Positions 52,812 to 59,867 of a DNA stretch of 64,000 nucleotides are shown here, one piece after another. The stretch is from JAHEJA01 sp965656445. Lineage in GTDB: Bacteria > Pseudomonadota > Alphaproteobacteria > Rhodobacterales > Rhodobacteraceae. Position 1 is the first letter of the stretch; each line of letters opens with the position of its first letter. The notes under the pieces are model-generated. The model was given only the letters and a program-made list of their open reading frames with translations. It was not told the DNA's origin and did not search any database. The stretch covers positions 124,001 to 188,000 of the forward strand of contig CBFHKO010000003.1 in NCBI GenBank assembly GCA_965656445.1, read 5' to 3'. The position numbers and the translations under genes are program-made.

Positions 52812-54194
52812 ATGTTCCAAGAAACATCATTTGACATTGCTCAGTCAGCTCACCCAACGGTTCCTATAACCCCTGTTATATTAGCGGGCGGATTTGGAAA
52901 ACGGCTCTGGCCTTTGTCCACGGAGTGCACCCCAAAACAATTTGCCGTCACCCGACATGGCAAAAGCCTTTATCAAGCGACACTTGAACGGCTTATGGGG
53001 ACTGGCTATCGCGATCCGATTGTTGTGGCGCATCTTGATCATTGGGACGCTCTCATGGCGCATACCAAGGAAAAGGCTGCGAGCTTTTTGTTGGAACCTA
53101 TGAGCAAGAATACTGCGGCGAGTGTGCTGATTGCTGCCCTTACATGTTCTGATGAGACCCCTGATGACGTCATGCTGATTTGTCCCGCCGATCACGACAT
53201 TCCCGATGCCGTGGCCTTGAGGCAGGTTGTTGATCAAGCTGTGCCCCACGCCTTGGCCAAAAAAATTGTGACCTTTGGAATTTCGCCAACAGAGGCTTCT
53301 TCTGAGTACGGTTATATCACGCCAGAGGGTCAATTCATTGAAAAGCCGCCTCGATTGGTTGCAAAGAGGCTTATTGACGAAGGGGCCCAATGGAATTCAG
53401 GGATTTTCCTCGCCATGGCGTCAACCGTGATTGATCACTTCAAAAGCTCTCAGCCTGAGCTGTTTGAACGGGTCCATACGGCATGGGCGGCACAATCATC
53501 GCATGCAAATGCGGATATTATGGACCGTGACATCTGGAATAGTTTGCCGAATATTTCCTTTGATCATGCGATCATGACTTATTGCACGGATTTGGCTTGT
53601 CTCCCTCTGGGAGCCGAGTGGAGCGATTTGGGGTCTTGGTCACATATCGACACGATCCTCCCCTCGGATCAGGCCCAATACATTGAGTGTGACAACACAA
53701 GTTTGAAAACAACGGTTCCAGATCAAGCGATTGTGGGCATCGGTTTGCGCAACATCAAAGCGGTAGCTACCTCAGAGGCCATTCTTATCTTTGATGAGGC
53801 GCATTTGGGGGATATCTCAAAAATTGATCTGAGCCACCTGCCCCAACCACGACCACGTCATAGCTATCGTCCTTGGGGACAGTTTGAATGCCTCTCGCGC
53901 GGAGACAGATATCAGGTCAAAAAGATCACGGTCCACCCAAATGAAGTCCTCTCGCTACAGGCCCATCATCATCGCGCGGAACATTGGATCGTTGTTCAGG
54001 GAACCGCTCAGGTGACGCGGGGCGATAAAACATTTCTCATCAGTGAAAACCAATCCACCTATATTCCACTCGGCGAAACACATCGCTTGGAAAACCCAGG
54101 TAAAATTCCATTGGAATTGATTGAGGTACAGACAGGATGTTATCTTGGCGAAGACGACATTATCCGCTACGAAGATCGGTATAATCGTTTCTAA
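52812..54194 (+). CDS. manC: Mannose-1-phosphate guanylyltransferase / mannose-6-phosphate isomerase
   Basis: This bifunctional 460-residue protein makes GDP-mannose for surface polysaccharides. The N-terminal nucleotidyltransferase has LAGGFGKRLWPLSTECTPKQ near residues 24-43, EKPPRLVAKRLIDEG, NSGIFLAMAS, and LGAEWSDLGSW. The C-terminal cupin (about 345-455) has RPWGQFECL, LQAHHHRAEHWIVVQGTAQV with metal-binding histidines, and IPLGETHRLENPG. GAGG precedes the ATG. No polysaccharide cluster adjoins it. Confidence 0.95.
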   Translation: MFQETSFDIAQSAHPTVPITPVILAGGFGKRLWPLSTECTPKQFAVTRHGKSLYQATLERLMGTGYRDPIVVAHLDHWDALMAHTKEKAASFLLEPMSKNTAASVLIAALTCSDETPDDVMLICPADHDIPDAVALRQVVDQAVPHALAKKIVTFGISPTEASSEYGYITPEGQFIEKPPRLVAKRLIDEGAQWNSGIFLAMASTVIDHFKSSQPELFERVHTAWAAQSSHANADIMDRDIWNSLPNISFDHAIMTYCTDLACLPLGAEWSDLGSWSHIDTILPSDQAQYIECDNTSLKTTVPDQAIVGIGLRNIKAVATSEAILIFDEAHLGDISKIDLSHLPQPRPRHSYRPWGQFECLSRGDRYQVKKITVHPNEVLSLQAHHHRAEHWIVVQGTAQVTRGDKTFLISENQSTYIPLGETHRLENPGKIPLELIEVQTGCYLGEDDIIRYEDRYNRF

Positions 54195-54206
54195 TGGTTT
54201 GGCTCA

Positions 54207-54344
54207 ATGAATTACCGATGGCTCATACGGGCGTCCAAATGGGCGCGAAACCCACCCAGCCTAATGCGGGTCTATTTGGTATTTGGCATCGTCGCGCTTT
54301 GCCTGTGCCTAATTGGGCTAGAATATTTAGGTCTATTGCCATAG
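54207..54344 (+). CDS. 45-residue single-pass membrane microprotein after manC
   Basis: The frame begins NYRWLIRASKWARNPPSLMR (after Met), a basic amphipathic start, then has one hydrophobic helix (VYLVFGIVALCLCLIGLEYL). Positive charges before the helix suggest an N-in orientation. It starts 12 bases after manC; no strong ribosome binding site is seen, so coupling to manC is likely. Similar short proteins ending in a GLLP-like tail are, I believe, common in roseobacters, but no function is known. A competing frame over the same bases lacks such features. Confidence 0.6.
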   Translation: MNYRWLIRASKWARNPPSLMRVYLVFGIVALCLCLIGLEYLGLLP

Positions 54345-54400
54345 TGGATGGCATTGCCAACTCGGGGACATGGCAAGGTCAGAATGAGCCCGCTTGAGGG

Positions 54401-55354
54401 TTAAGCGGTGCCCAGCTTTTCCAAACGCGCGGCGCGCAGACGGGCGAAATCATCCCCTGCATGATAGGATGAACGCGTCAACGGTGTTGCTGACACCATC
54501 AAAAAGCCTTTGCCATAGGCGGCTTTTTCATAGGCTGCAAATTCATCTGGGTGCACAAAGCGATCAACTGCGTGGTGTTTTGGTGTTGGCTGCAAATATT
54601 GGCCAATCGTTAGAAAATCAATGTCAGCGGCGCGCATGTCATCCATCACCTGAATGACCGCTTGGCGGTCTTCGCCCAATCCAACCATAATGCCTGATTT
54701 CGTGAACATTGAAGGGTCCAATTCCTTGACCCGTTGCAACAGACGCAAGGAATGGAAATACCGCGCGCCTGCGCGGACTTCGGGGTAAAGGCCTGGAACT
54801 GTTTCTAGGTTGTGGTTAAAAACATCAGGGCGCGCTTCAACGACGGTTTCCAAGACCTTGGGATCACAGCGCAAGAAATCTGGTGTCAGAATTTCAATCG
54901 TTGTCTCTGGGCTTCTGTGACGCACGGCGCGGATGGTTTGAGCAAAATGCTCAGCCCCGCCATCCTCGACATCATCGCGGTCCACAGAGGTAATCACAAC
55001 ATGTTTGAGGCCAAGCTTGGCCACTGCATCCGCAACACGACCTGGTTCAAAGACGTCTAAATCTTCGGGTGGTTTCCCCGTTGCAATGTTACAAAACGAA
55101 CAGGCCCGTGTACAAATTTCGCCCATGATCATCATCGTGGCGTGCCCTTGAGACCAGCATTCGCCGACATTCGGACAGCCTGCCTCTTCGCAGACCGTCA
55201 CCAGTTTGTTTTCCCGCATAATATCGCGTGTTTGCTTGTAGCCCTCTGACACAGGCGCCTTCACACGGATCCAATCCGGTTTCTTGGGCTGTGCATTATC
55301 TGGGCGATGCGCCTTTTCAGGGTGGCGCTGCTCGGGGACTTTCAAATCACGCAT
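54401..55354 (-). CDS. lipA: Lipoyl synthase
   Basis: LipA inserts two sulfurs into octanoyl-protein to make lipoyl cofactor, using radical SAM chemistry and a sacrificial Fe-S cluster. The 317-residue protein has the auxiliary-cluster cysteines CEEAGCPNVGECW, the radical SAM CTRACSFCNIATG, VDRDDVEDGGAEHFAQTIRA, and the C-terminal RSSYHAGDDF with the cluster-ligating serine. The ATG at 55354 has AGAGG nine bases upstream. Confidence 0.97.
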   Translation of the reverse strand: MRDLKVPEQRHPEKAHRPDNAQPKKPDWIRVKAPVSEGYKQTRDIMRENKLVTVCEEAGCPNVGECWSQGHATMMIMGEICTRACSFCNIATGKPPEDLDVFEPGRVADAVAKLGLKHVVITSVDRDDVEDGGAEHFAQTIRAVRHRSPETTIEILTPDFLRCDPKVLETVVEARPDVFNHNLETVPGLYPEVRAGARYFHSLRLLQRVKELDPSMFTKSGIMVGLGEDRQAVIQVMDDMRAADIDFLTIGQYLQPTPKHHAVDRFVHPDEFAAYEKAAYGKGFLMVSATPLTRSSYHAGDDFARLRAARLEKLGTA

Positions 55355-55524
55355 GAAACAAACCTCTTTTTGCACCTCATATCATAAACACGGCCTCAAC
55401 CAAGCCCCTTTCCTGCATATCTGTCATGCAAGCTAGAAATAAGGTTGAGAGATTTTTACACCTCATGCCGTAAATTGGCAAAGAATTTGCAGATAGGCAT
55501 GGGACTCTAACAGGAGAAACACGT

Positions 55525-55656
55525 ATGTCTTTTGCAAAACTTAAAACTTGGTTTCAAACCACATCGCCCGCGACCCCAATGGTCAAGATCGTTATTTTGA
55601 ATGAAAATGGCGAAACCAAAAGTGAAACCACTCAGGCGCTTTCTGCCTATTTATGA
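55525..55656 (+). CDS. 43-residue small soluble protein, unknown
   Basis: CAGGAGAAACACGT before the ATG is a strong ribosome binding site. The product starts SFAKLKTWFQTTSPATPMVK (after Met) and continues with a beta-prone strand VKIVILNENGETKSE. There is no membrane helix. Promoter-like AT-rich sequence lies in the 150-base spacer from lipA. No family is recognised; the short size and clean signal argue for a real gene. Its end overlaps the next minus-strand gene by six bases. Confidence 0.6.
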   Translation: MSFAKLKTWFQTTSPATPMVKIVILNENGETKSETTQALSAYL

Positions 55657-55881
55657 GTGCTGCTCACTTGGCTGGCGTCGTTCAGCCAGCCATCGCACGA
55701 CCCCCAGAACAGAGCCAACACCAATGATGCCAAGACCCAAGGACATTGGGCTTGGCATTTTTGATGCCAATACCACAATGCTTTGCGGCTGAAGGTACAT
55801 ACAGACCATCAAAAAGAAGCCGATAAACATGAAAATCCGTATTCTGATGCGGGTACACATTGTACAGGGTCTATAGGTCAT
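55651..55881 (-). CDS. Small membrane protein of 76 residues, unknown
   Basis: The product starts TYRPCTMCTRIRIRIFMFIG (after Met) and has two hydrophobic segments (about 16-33 and 44-60), with positive charges at both ends, and may form a hairpin with both ends in the cytoplasm. AAGGG lies eight bases before the ATG. It follows the FliT-like gene after three bases on the same strand, so it may share its mRNA. No family is recognised. Confidence 0.55.
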   Translation of the reverse strand: MTYRPCTMCTRIRIRIFMFIGFFLMVCMYLQPQSIVVLASKMPSPMSLGLGIIGVGSVLGVVRWLAERRQPSEQHS

Positions 55882-55884
55882 AGT

Positions 55885-56208
55885 TTAACCCTTGCTCGAA
55901 TATACGAGACGCAATTTGACGTCTTTTTTGAACTTCATGTTGAGCTTTTTGCGCTCTTCATCGACCAATTCAGCTGTCTTTTTCACTGTTGTCATGGCGT
56001 CGATCAGGGCATCAAGACCGTCAGGCGCAGTTTCCCCCTGCAATTCCATTGTCGCAATCAATTCTAGGGCCGTGTGCCGCAAGGTGTGATCGAGTTGTTG
56101 CACACGATCAAAATCACCCGTGAGCGCCGCTTCGGATAACTGGTCAGCGATGCCTGTGATGCGGTCACAGAGGGATTGATTGAACGCCATGCTCGAATAC
56201 TCAATCAT
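55885..56208 (-). CDS. FliT-like helical protein
   Basis: The 107-residue protein is all alpha-helical: LCDRITGIADQLSEAALTGD, FDRVQQLDHTLRHTALELIA, then a lysine-rich helix KTAELVDEERKKLNMKFKKD. Size and the GDF/D-x-L pattern resemble FliT-type flagellar chaperones, which bind export substrates and FlhDC-like targets in other bacteria. Its ATG overlaps the stop of the fliS remnant (TAATG), the usual fliS-fliT order. The homology is weak, so the name is from pattern plus context. Confidence 0.5.
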   Translation of the reverse strand: MIEYSSMAFNQSLCDRITGIADQLSEAALTGDFDRVQQLDHTLRHTALELIATMELQGETAPDGLDALIDAMTTVKKTAELVDEERKKLNMKFKKDVKLRLVYSSKG

Positions 56209-56450
56209 TATTTGTCACCGTCAACACGCGGTCCAATTTCTTCCCATGCAGAAAGAATGCCTTGGATGGCAGTTCGGGCTTGTGAAAGTTCGGGATCAGG
56301 TTCCCGGCGGAAGGCTTTGAGAACTTGCAACCGAGAATATTCGTAGACTTGGAACAAGGAAGTCGCCAATTCGCCACCTGTTTCGTAATCCAAACTCGAT
56401 TTATTTTCCTCATTATTTTTTCAGCCAAAGGCCATTCTGGCGTTGTTTTT
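56208..56450 (-). pseudogene. fliS: Remnant of flagellar export chaperone FliS
   Basis: A frame reads SSLDYETGGELATSLFQVYE, then SRLQVLKAFRREPDPELSQA, ending AWEEIGPRV plus a few residues. This is the C-terminal half of FliS (SLDxxxGGEIAxNLxxLYxY is its hallmark; AWEEI its end). No ATG or GTG lies upstream in frame, only a TTG at 56393 and then a stop. A neighbouring frame carries EWPLAEKIMRKIN, which looks like the preceding FliS helix, so a frameshift near 56395-56410 is likely, and the first 50 or so residues are missing. The right edge is approximate. Confidence 0.6.
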
Positions 56451-56498
56451 GCAAAGTGAGTGCCAAGTCGGAAAAAAATATCCAAAGAGGTGAAAAAA

Positions 56499-57431
56499 AT
56501 GCCCCGCGCATCAAAAATAGAACCTGCTGTTATAACAGAGTACCAAGAGCATATGTCTCAGGCGGCAAGAACGGCCCTCAGACGGCTACGACGTCCAGAT
56601 GCCCTTGATGTGAGCGAAGCCTTGGGCGAGGCGTTTTCTCGTGAAAAGGATGATGAACGCAGACGCCTGTTAACGGCGACACGCATTCACCTACTGAATG
56701 AGCAGTTGCTAAAACTAGATGTCTCAGAAGAGCCCAAAAAGCCAAAGCCTGTGAAAAAAGCCAAGCCAAAACCACCACCACCTGAGCCAGAACCGGAGCC
56801 CATTCCCGAGCCAGAGCCCAAGAAACCGGCGAAGGAAGCCGTCTTGAATACGATGGACCTGGATGCGGCGGCAATGCTCATGGGCGGATTTGGCGAGGAA
56901 GAAGAGGTTGCAGAAGCAGCACCAGAGCCAGCACCTGAACCCAGCACAGCCATGGATGAAATGGCCGCCTTATTCGCAAGTGACGACGACGACACGCCCG
57001 CAGAGCCCGAGCCCGCGGCTGAGGACCCCTTCGCCGAGCTCGCGGCCCTTGGCGGGGATGAGGCAACGGAAACCGCCCCAAGTGATGATCCCTTTGCAGA
57101 ACTTGCAAGCCTAAGCGACACGCCATCTGATACCATATCTGAAACTGTGGCGAGCGCGGATCCTTTTGCGGAGCTCGCAGACCTTAGCGCGGATCAAGGC
57201 AGTGATCAAACAAACCTCGATCCATTCGCGGAGCTTGCAGCACTCGATGACGCTCCTCAAACGGAGGAGACGACCAAAGAGGATCCTTTCGCAGAACTCG
57301 CAGCTCTTGGCGACGCCGAAACGCCCCCCGCCCCAAGCGATGACCCTTTTGCACAGCTAGCGGATTTAGATGACGCAACACCCAGTAATGATTACGACCC
57401 CTTCGCAGATGATGAGGACGCAAAAACATGA
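56499..57431 (+). CDS. Acidic protein with seven DPFA repeats, unknown function
   Basis: The 310-residue protein has three parts. Residues 1-75 are a charged helical domain (EYQEHMSQAARTALRRLRRP, RRRLLTATRIHLLNEQLLKL). Residues 76-115 are a Lys/Pro then Pro/Glu linker. Residues 116-310 are a very acidic, probably disordered tail, with DPFA starting at 176, 197, 221, 241, 262, 282 and 300, the first six followed by E/Q-L-A-x-L. Each copy uses different codons. AAAGAGG precedes the ATG. The stop overlaps a 57-residue gene (ATGA). It lies back to back with the fliS remnant. No known family recognised. Confidence 0.85.
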   Translation: MPRASKIEPAVITEYQEHMSQAARTALRRLRRPDALDVSEALGEAFSREKDDERRRLLTATRIHLLNEQLLKLDVSEEPKKPKPVKKAKPKPPPPEPEPEPIPEPEPKKPAKEAVLNTMDLDAAAMLMGGFGEEEEVAEAAPEPAPEPSTAMDEMAALFASDDDDTPAEPEPAAEDPFAELAALGGDEATETAPSDDPFAELASLSDTPSDTISETVASADPFAELADLSADQGSDQTNLDPFAELAALDDAPQTEETTKEDPFAELAALGDAETPPAPSDDPFAQLADLDDATPSNDYDPFADDEDAKT

Positions 57432-57601
57432 GTACTCTCAAATCCCAATCCCCCTCTTACAATGCCGATTTCATTGCAGATAGTGATGAAACAGAAGAGG
57501 AATATTTCGCTCAAATCCGCTCATCAGATCGGTTTGAGCAAGAAATTAATGAAACTCTAACGTCTTCTGATACACATACATCCACAGAGTCGAATAACTA
57601 A
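57428..57601 (+). CDS. 57-residue acidic protein, unknown
   Basis: The start overlaps the end of the DPFA repeat gene (ATGA), which implies coupled translation. The product begins STLKSQSPSYNADFIADSDE (after Met) and is rich in Ser, Thr, Asp and Glu, without a membrane segment, so probably disordered. It contains EEEYFAQIRSSDRFEQEINE, a possible short helix. It may work with the repeat protein. No family recognised. Confidence 0.6.
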   Translation: MSTLKSQSPSYNADFIADSDETEEEYFAQIRSSDRFEQEINETLTSSDTHTSTESNN

Positions 57602-57610
57602 GGATATCCG

Positions 57611-57967
57611 ATGCGCCTGATATTTGCTTTGGGTCTTGCTGTCGCTAGCTTAACCGCCTGCGGCACCCCAGAAGAACAGCAGACACGTGCGCTTTGCACG
57701 GCGGAGTGGATGGATAAAATTCCACCCAAAACCGAGCTGCGCTTGGTGACCAATCGGTATTATGAACTGGTGCCGACTGGAAAATCGATCTGTGTCACCG
57801 AAGGCAATCGAACGACCTGCCAAGATGAAATGAAGCGTGACTGGGTTGAGCGTCAGGAAATCGAGGATGTTGACCTTAATGGACCAGAACGGGCGGCACA
57901 GATCAAAGCCTGCACGCTAAAGCAATGCCTTGCCAATTACGGCAACGCCGAGTGTTCCACCTCTTAA
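57611..57967 (+). CDS. Predicted lipoprotein, unknown
   Basis: The 118-residue protein has a lipoprotein signal peptide ending in the lipobox LTAC (cysteine at residue 17), then six further cysteines in the mature part (for example ALCTAEW, SICVTEG, TTCQDEM, ACTLKQCLANYGNAEC). These could form up to three disulfides in the periplasm. AAGGATATCCG before the ATG is a ribosome binding site. It follows the DPFA and 57-residue genes with a nine-base gap, so it may be the third gene of that unit. Confidence 0.8.
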   Translation: MRLIFALGLAVASLTACGTPEEQQTRALCTAEWMDKIPPKTELRLVTNRYYELVPTGKSICVTEGNRTTCQDEMKRDWVERQEIEDVDLNGPERAAQIKACTLKQCLANYGNAECSTS

Positions 57968-58183
57968 ATGCCTGAAAACGACATGCGTCGCAAATGTGTT
58001 AGACAGATTGTCGCAGCCTTGCTCTAGTGACTCGCAACAGTCGAGGTCGCAGATGCAGTCACAGTGGTCACAAATTGCCCTGATTTCGCGTACAATAGGT
58101 GCCGAGCGTGGTCGCGCTGCGCGGGGTCGTCCCGTTTAGGGCGCAATCAAACTGCTCTTTTGATCTAACTTCAGGAAAATAAA

Positions 58184-59722
58184 ATGACCCAAATGCAATC
58201 TCGCCGCGCAGGTGGCCGAGCCGCCCGTCGTGTTGCCCGCTCGAACCCTTTAGCCGACGCCATGCGTCCCGTGCGCCCAGGTATGAGCAGCGGCACCTAT
58301 TCCCCTCTCAGCCCAGAGGCCATGACACGCATTCACCACGCTGTTTTAGATGCGCTGGAACATATCGGGCTTGCCGATGCCCCTCAGAGCGGCATTGATT
58401 ACATAGTGAAAGCAGGCGCAATCTTGGGCGATGATGGTCGCCTCCGCTTTCCGCGGGCCTTGATTGAGGACACGATTGCCAAGGCGCGCAAAGATATCAC
58501 TCTGTATGGCCGCGATCCAAAGCATGACATGGACCTTCAAGGACACCGCGTTCATTATGGTACCGCAGGAGCCGCCGTTCATGTCGTTGACGTCGAAGCG
58601 CGCAATTACCGCGAAAGCACGGTTCAAGACCTCTTTGATGCAGCGCGGATTACTGATCAGCTGGATAATATCCACTTTTTGCAACGCCCTATGGTGTGCC
58701 GCGATATTACCGACAACCGCGAGATGGATTACAACACAGTTTATGCCTGTTGTTCTGGCACGACAAAACACATCGGCACATCCTTTACGGAACCCAGCTA
58801 CGTCAAAGATGCGATTGAGATGTTGCATCTGATTGCAGGCGGCGAAGACAAGTGGCGTGAGCGTCCATTCATGTCGAATTCAAACTGTTTCGTCGTTCCG
58901 CCAATGAAATTTGCCACCGAAAGCTGTTTGGTGATGGAAGAATGCATCAAATATGGCATGCCAGTGCTGTTGCTCAGCGCAGGTCAAGCGGGCGCAACGG
59001 CCCCCGCACCAATCGCAGGCGCTATCGTTCAAGCGGTCGCCGAATGTTTGGCAGGCTTGGTCTATGTGCATGCCATTGATCCAACACACCCCGTGATCTT
59101 TGGAACATGGCCTTTTGTGTCTGATCTGCGCACAGGCGCCATGTCAGGTGGGAGCGGCGAACAAGCCCTGCTCACGGCTGGATGTGCGCAAATGCACAAA
59201 TACTATGGGTTTCCCGGTGGCGCGGCCGCAGGCATTGCGGATGCAAAATTGCCGGACATGCAAGCGGGATGGGAACAAGCGACATCAAATGTGATGGCAG
59301 GCCTCTCTGGTTTGAATATGGTCTATGAAGCTGCAGGTATGCATGCCTCATTGCTTGGATTTTGTATGGAATCCCTCATTCTGGGCGATGATCTCATTGG
59401 CCAAGCCCTGCGCTGTGTGCGAGGGATAGAAGTCACAGAAGACACAGTGAGCCTAGAGGTGATCCGCAAAACCTGTCTTGAAGGGCCGGGGCATTACCTT
59501 GGATCGGATCAAACGCTAAGCTTGATGCAAACAGAATACCTCTATCCCGAATTGGGGGATCGCACCTCACCCAAAGAATGGGATGAACTGGGCAAACCTG
59601 ATCTCATCGCTAAGGCCATTGCCAAAAAAGAACGTATTTTGGCAGAACGCTCAGCGGCGGCATTAGATCCGGTGGTTGATGCCAAAATTCGGGAACAATT
59701 TACAATACATTTACAAACATAA
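58184..59722 (+). CDS. Trimethylamine methyltransferase (MttB) family protein, non-pyrrolysine type
   Basis: The 512-residue TIM-barrel protein begins with a basic stretch (RRAGGRAARRVARSN), then LSPEAMTRIHHAVLDALEHI, GRDPKHDMDLQGHRVHYGTA, SAGQAGATAPAPIAGAIVQA, and GSGEQALLTAGCAQMHKYYG. It is read through without any UAG, so it is not the pyrrolysine enzyme. Related non-pyrrolysine members demethylate glycine betaine or similar quaternary amines, giving the methyl to a corrinoid protein. The corrinoid protein at 42838 could in principle serve. AGGAAAA precedes the ATG. Confidence 0.9.
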   Translation: MTQMQSRRAGGRAARRVARSNPLADAMRPVRPGMSSGTYSPLSPEAMTRIHHAVLDALEHIGLADAPQSGIDYIVKAGAILGDDGRLRFPRALIEDTIAKARKDITLYGRDPKHDMDLQGHRVHYGTAGAAVHVVDVEARNYRESTVQDLFDAARITDQLDNIHFLQRPMVCRDITDNREMDYNTVYACCSGTTKHIGTSFTEPSYVKDAIEMLHLIAGGEDKWRERPFMSNSNCFVVPPMKFATESCLVMEECIKYGMPVLLLSAGQAGATAPAPIAGAIVQAVAECLAGLVYVHAIDPTHPVIFGTWPFVSDLRTGAMSGGSGEQALLTAGCAQMHKYYGFPGGAAAGIADAKLPDMQAGWEQATSNVMAGLSGLNMVYEAAGMHASLLGFCMESLILGDDLIGQALRCVRGIEVTEDTVSLEVIRKTCLEGPGHYLGSDQTLSLMQTEYLYPELGDRTSPKEWDELGKPDLIAKAIAKKERILAERSAAALDPVVDAKIREQFTIHLQT

Positions 59723-59728
59723 ATCATC

Positions 59729-59773
59729 AAAGAGGCGGTTATAGTGCAGTAAACGCGCGAAAACCGCCTCTTT
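59729..59773 (+). terminator. Long stem-loop after the MttB-family gene
   Basis: AAAGAGGCGGTT and AACCGCCTCTTT form a perfect 12-base stem around a 21-base loop seven bases after the stop codon. The U-run is only the three T of the stem, so it may be a weak terminator or mRNA stabiliser. Confidence 0.6.
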
Positions 59774-59867
59774 GGGATATTTATCGATCTGCGACCCATT
59801 AGGCACTGGTCTTTTCAAGCGGTTCGGGTTAGGCCGCGCGCAAGACTATTTAAAGGACGCCTGACAT

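Noticed and set aside
54194..54397. A 67-codon frame starting at the manC stop
   Set aside because: Soluble, low-information composition; the overlapping 45-residue frame with a membrane helix is more likely coding.
58053..58139. A 28-codon basic frame (QSQWSQIALISRT start) before the MttB-family gene
   Set aside because: Very short, no ribosome binding site, and arginine-rich in a way expected from the local GC-rich sequence. It could be a leader peptide, but there is no positive evidence.
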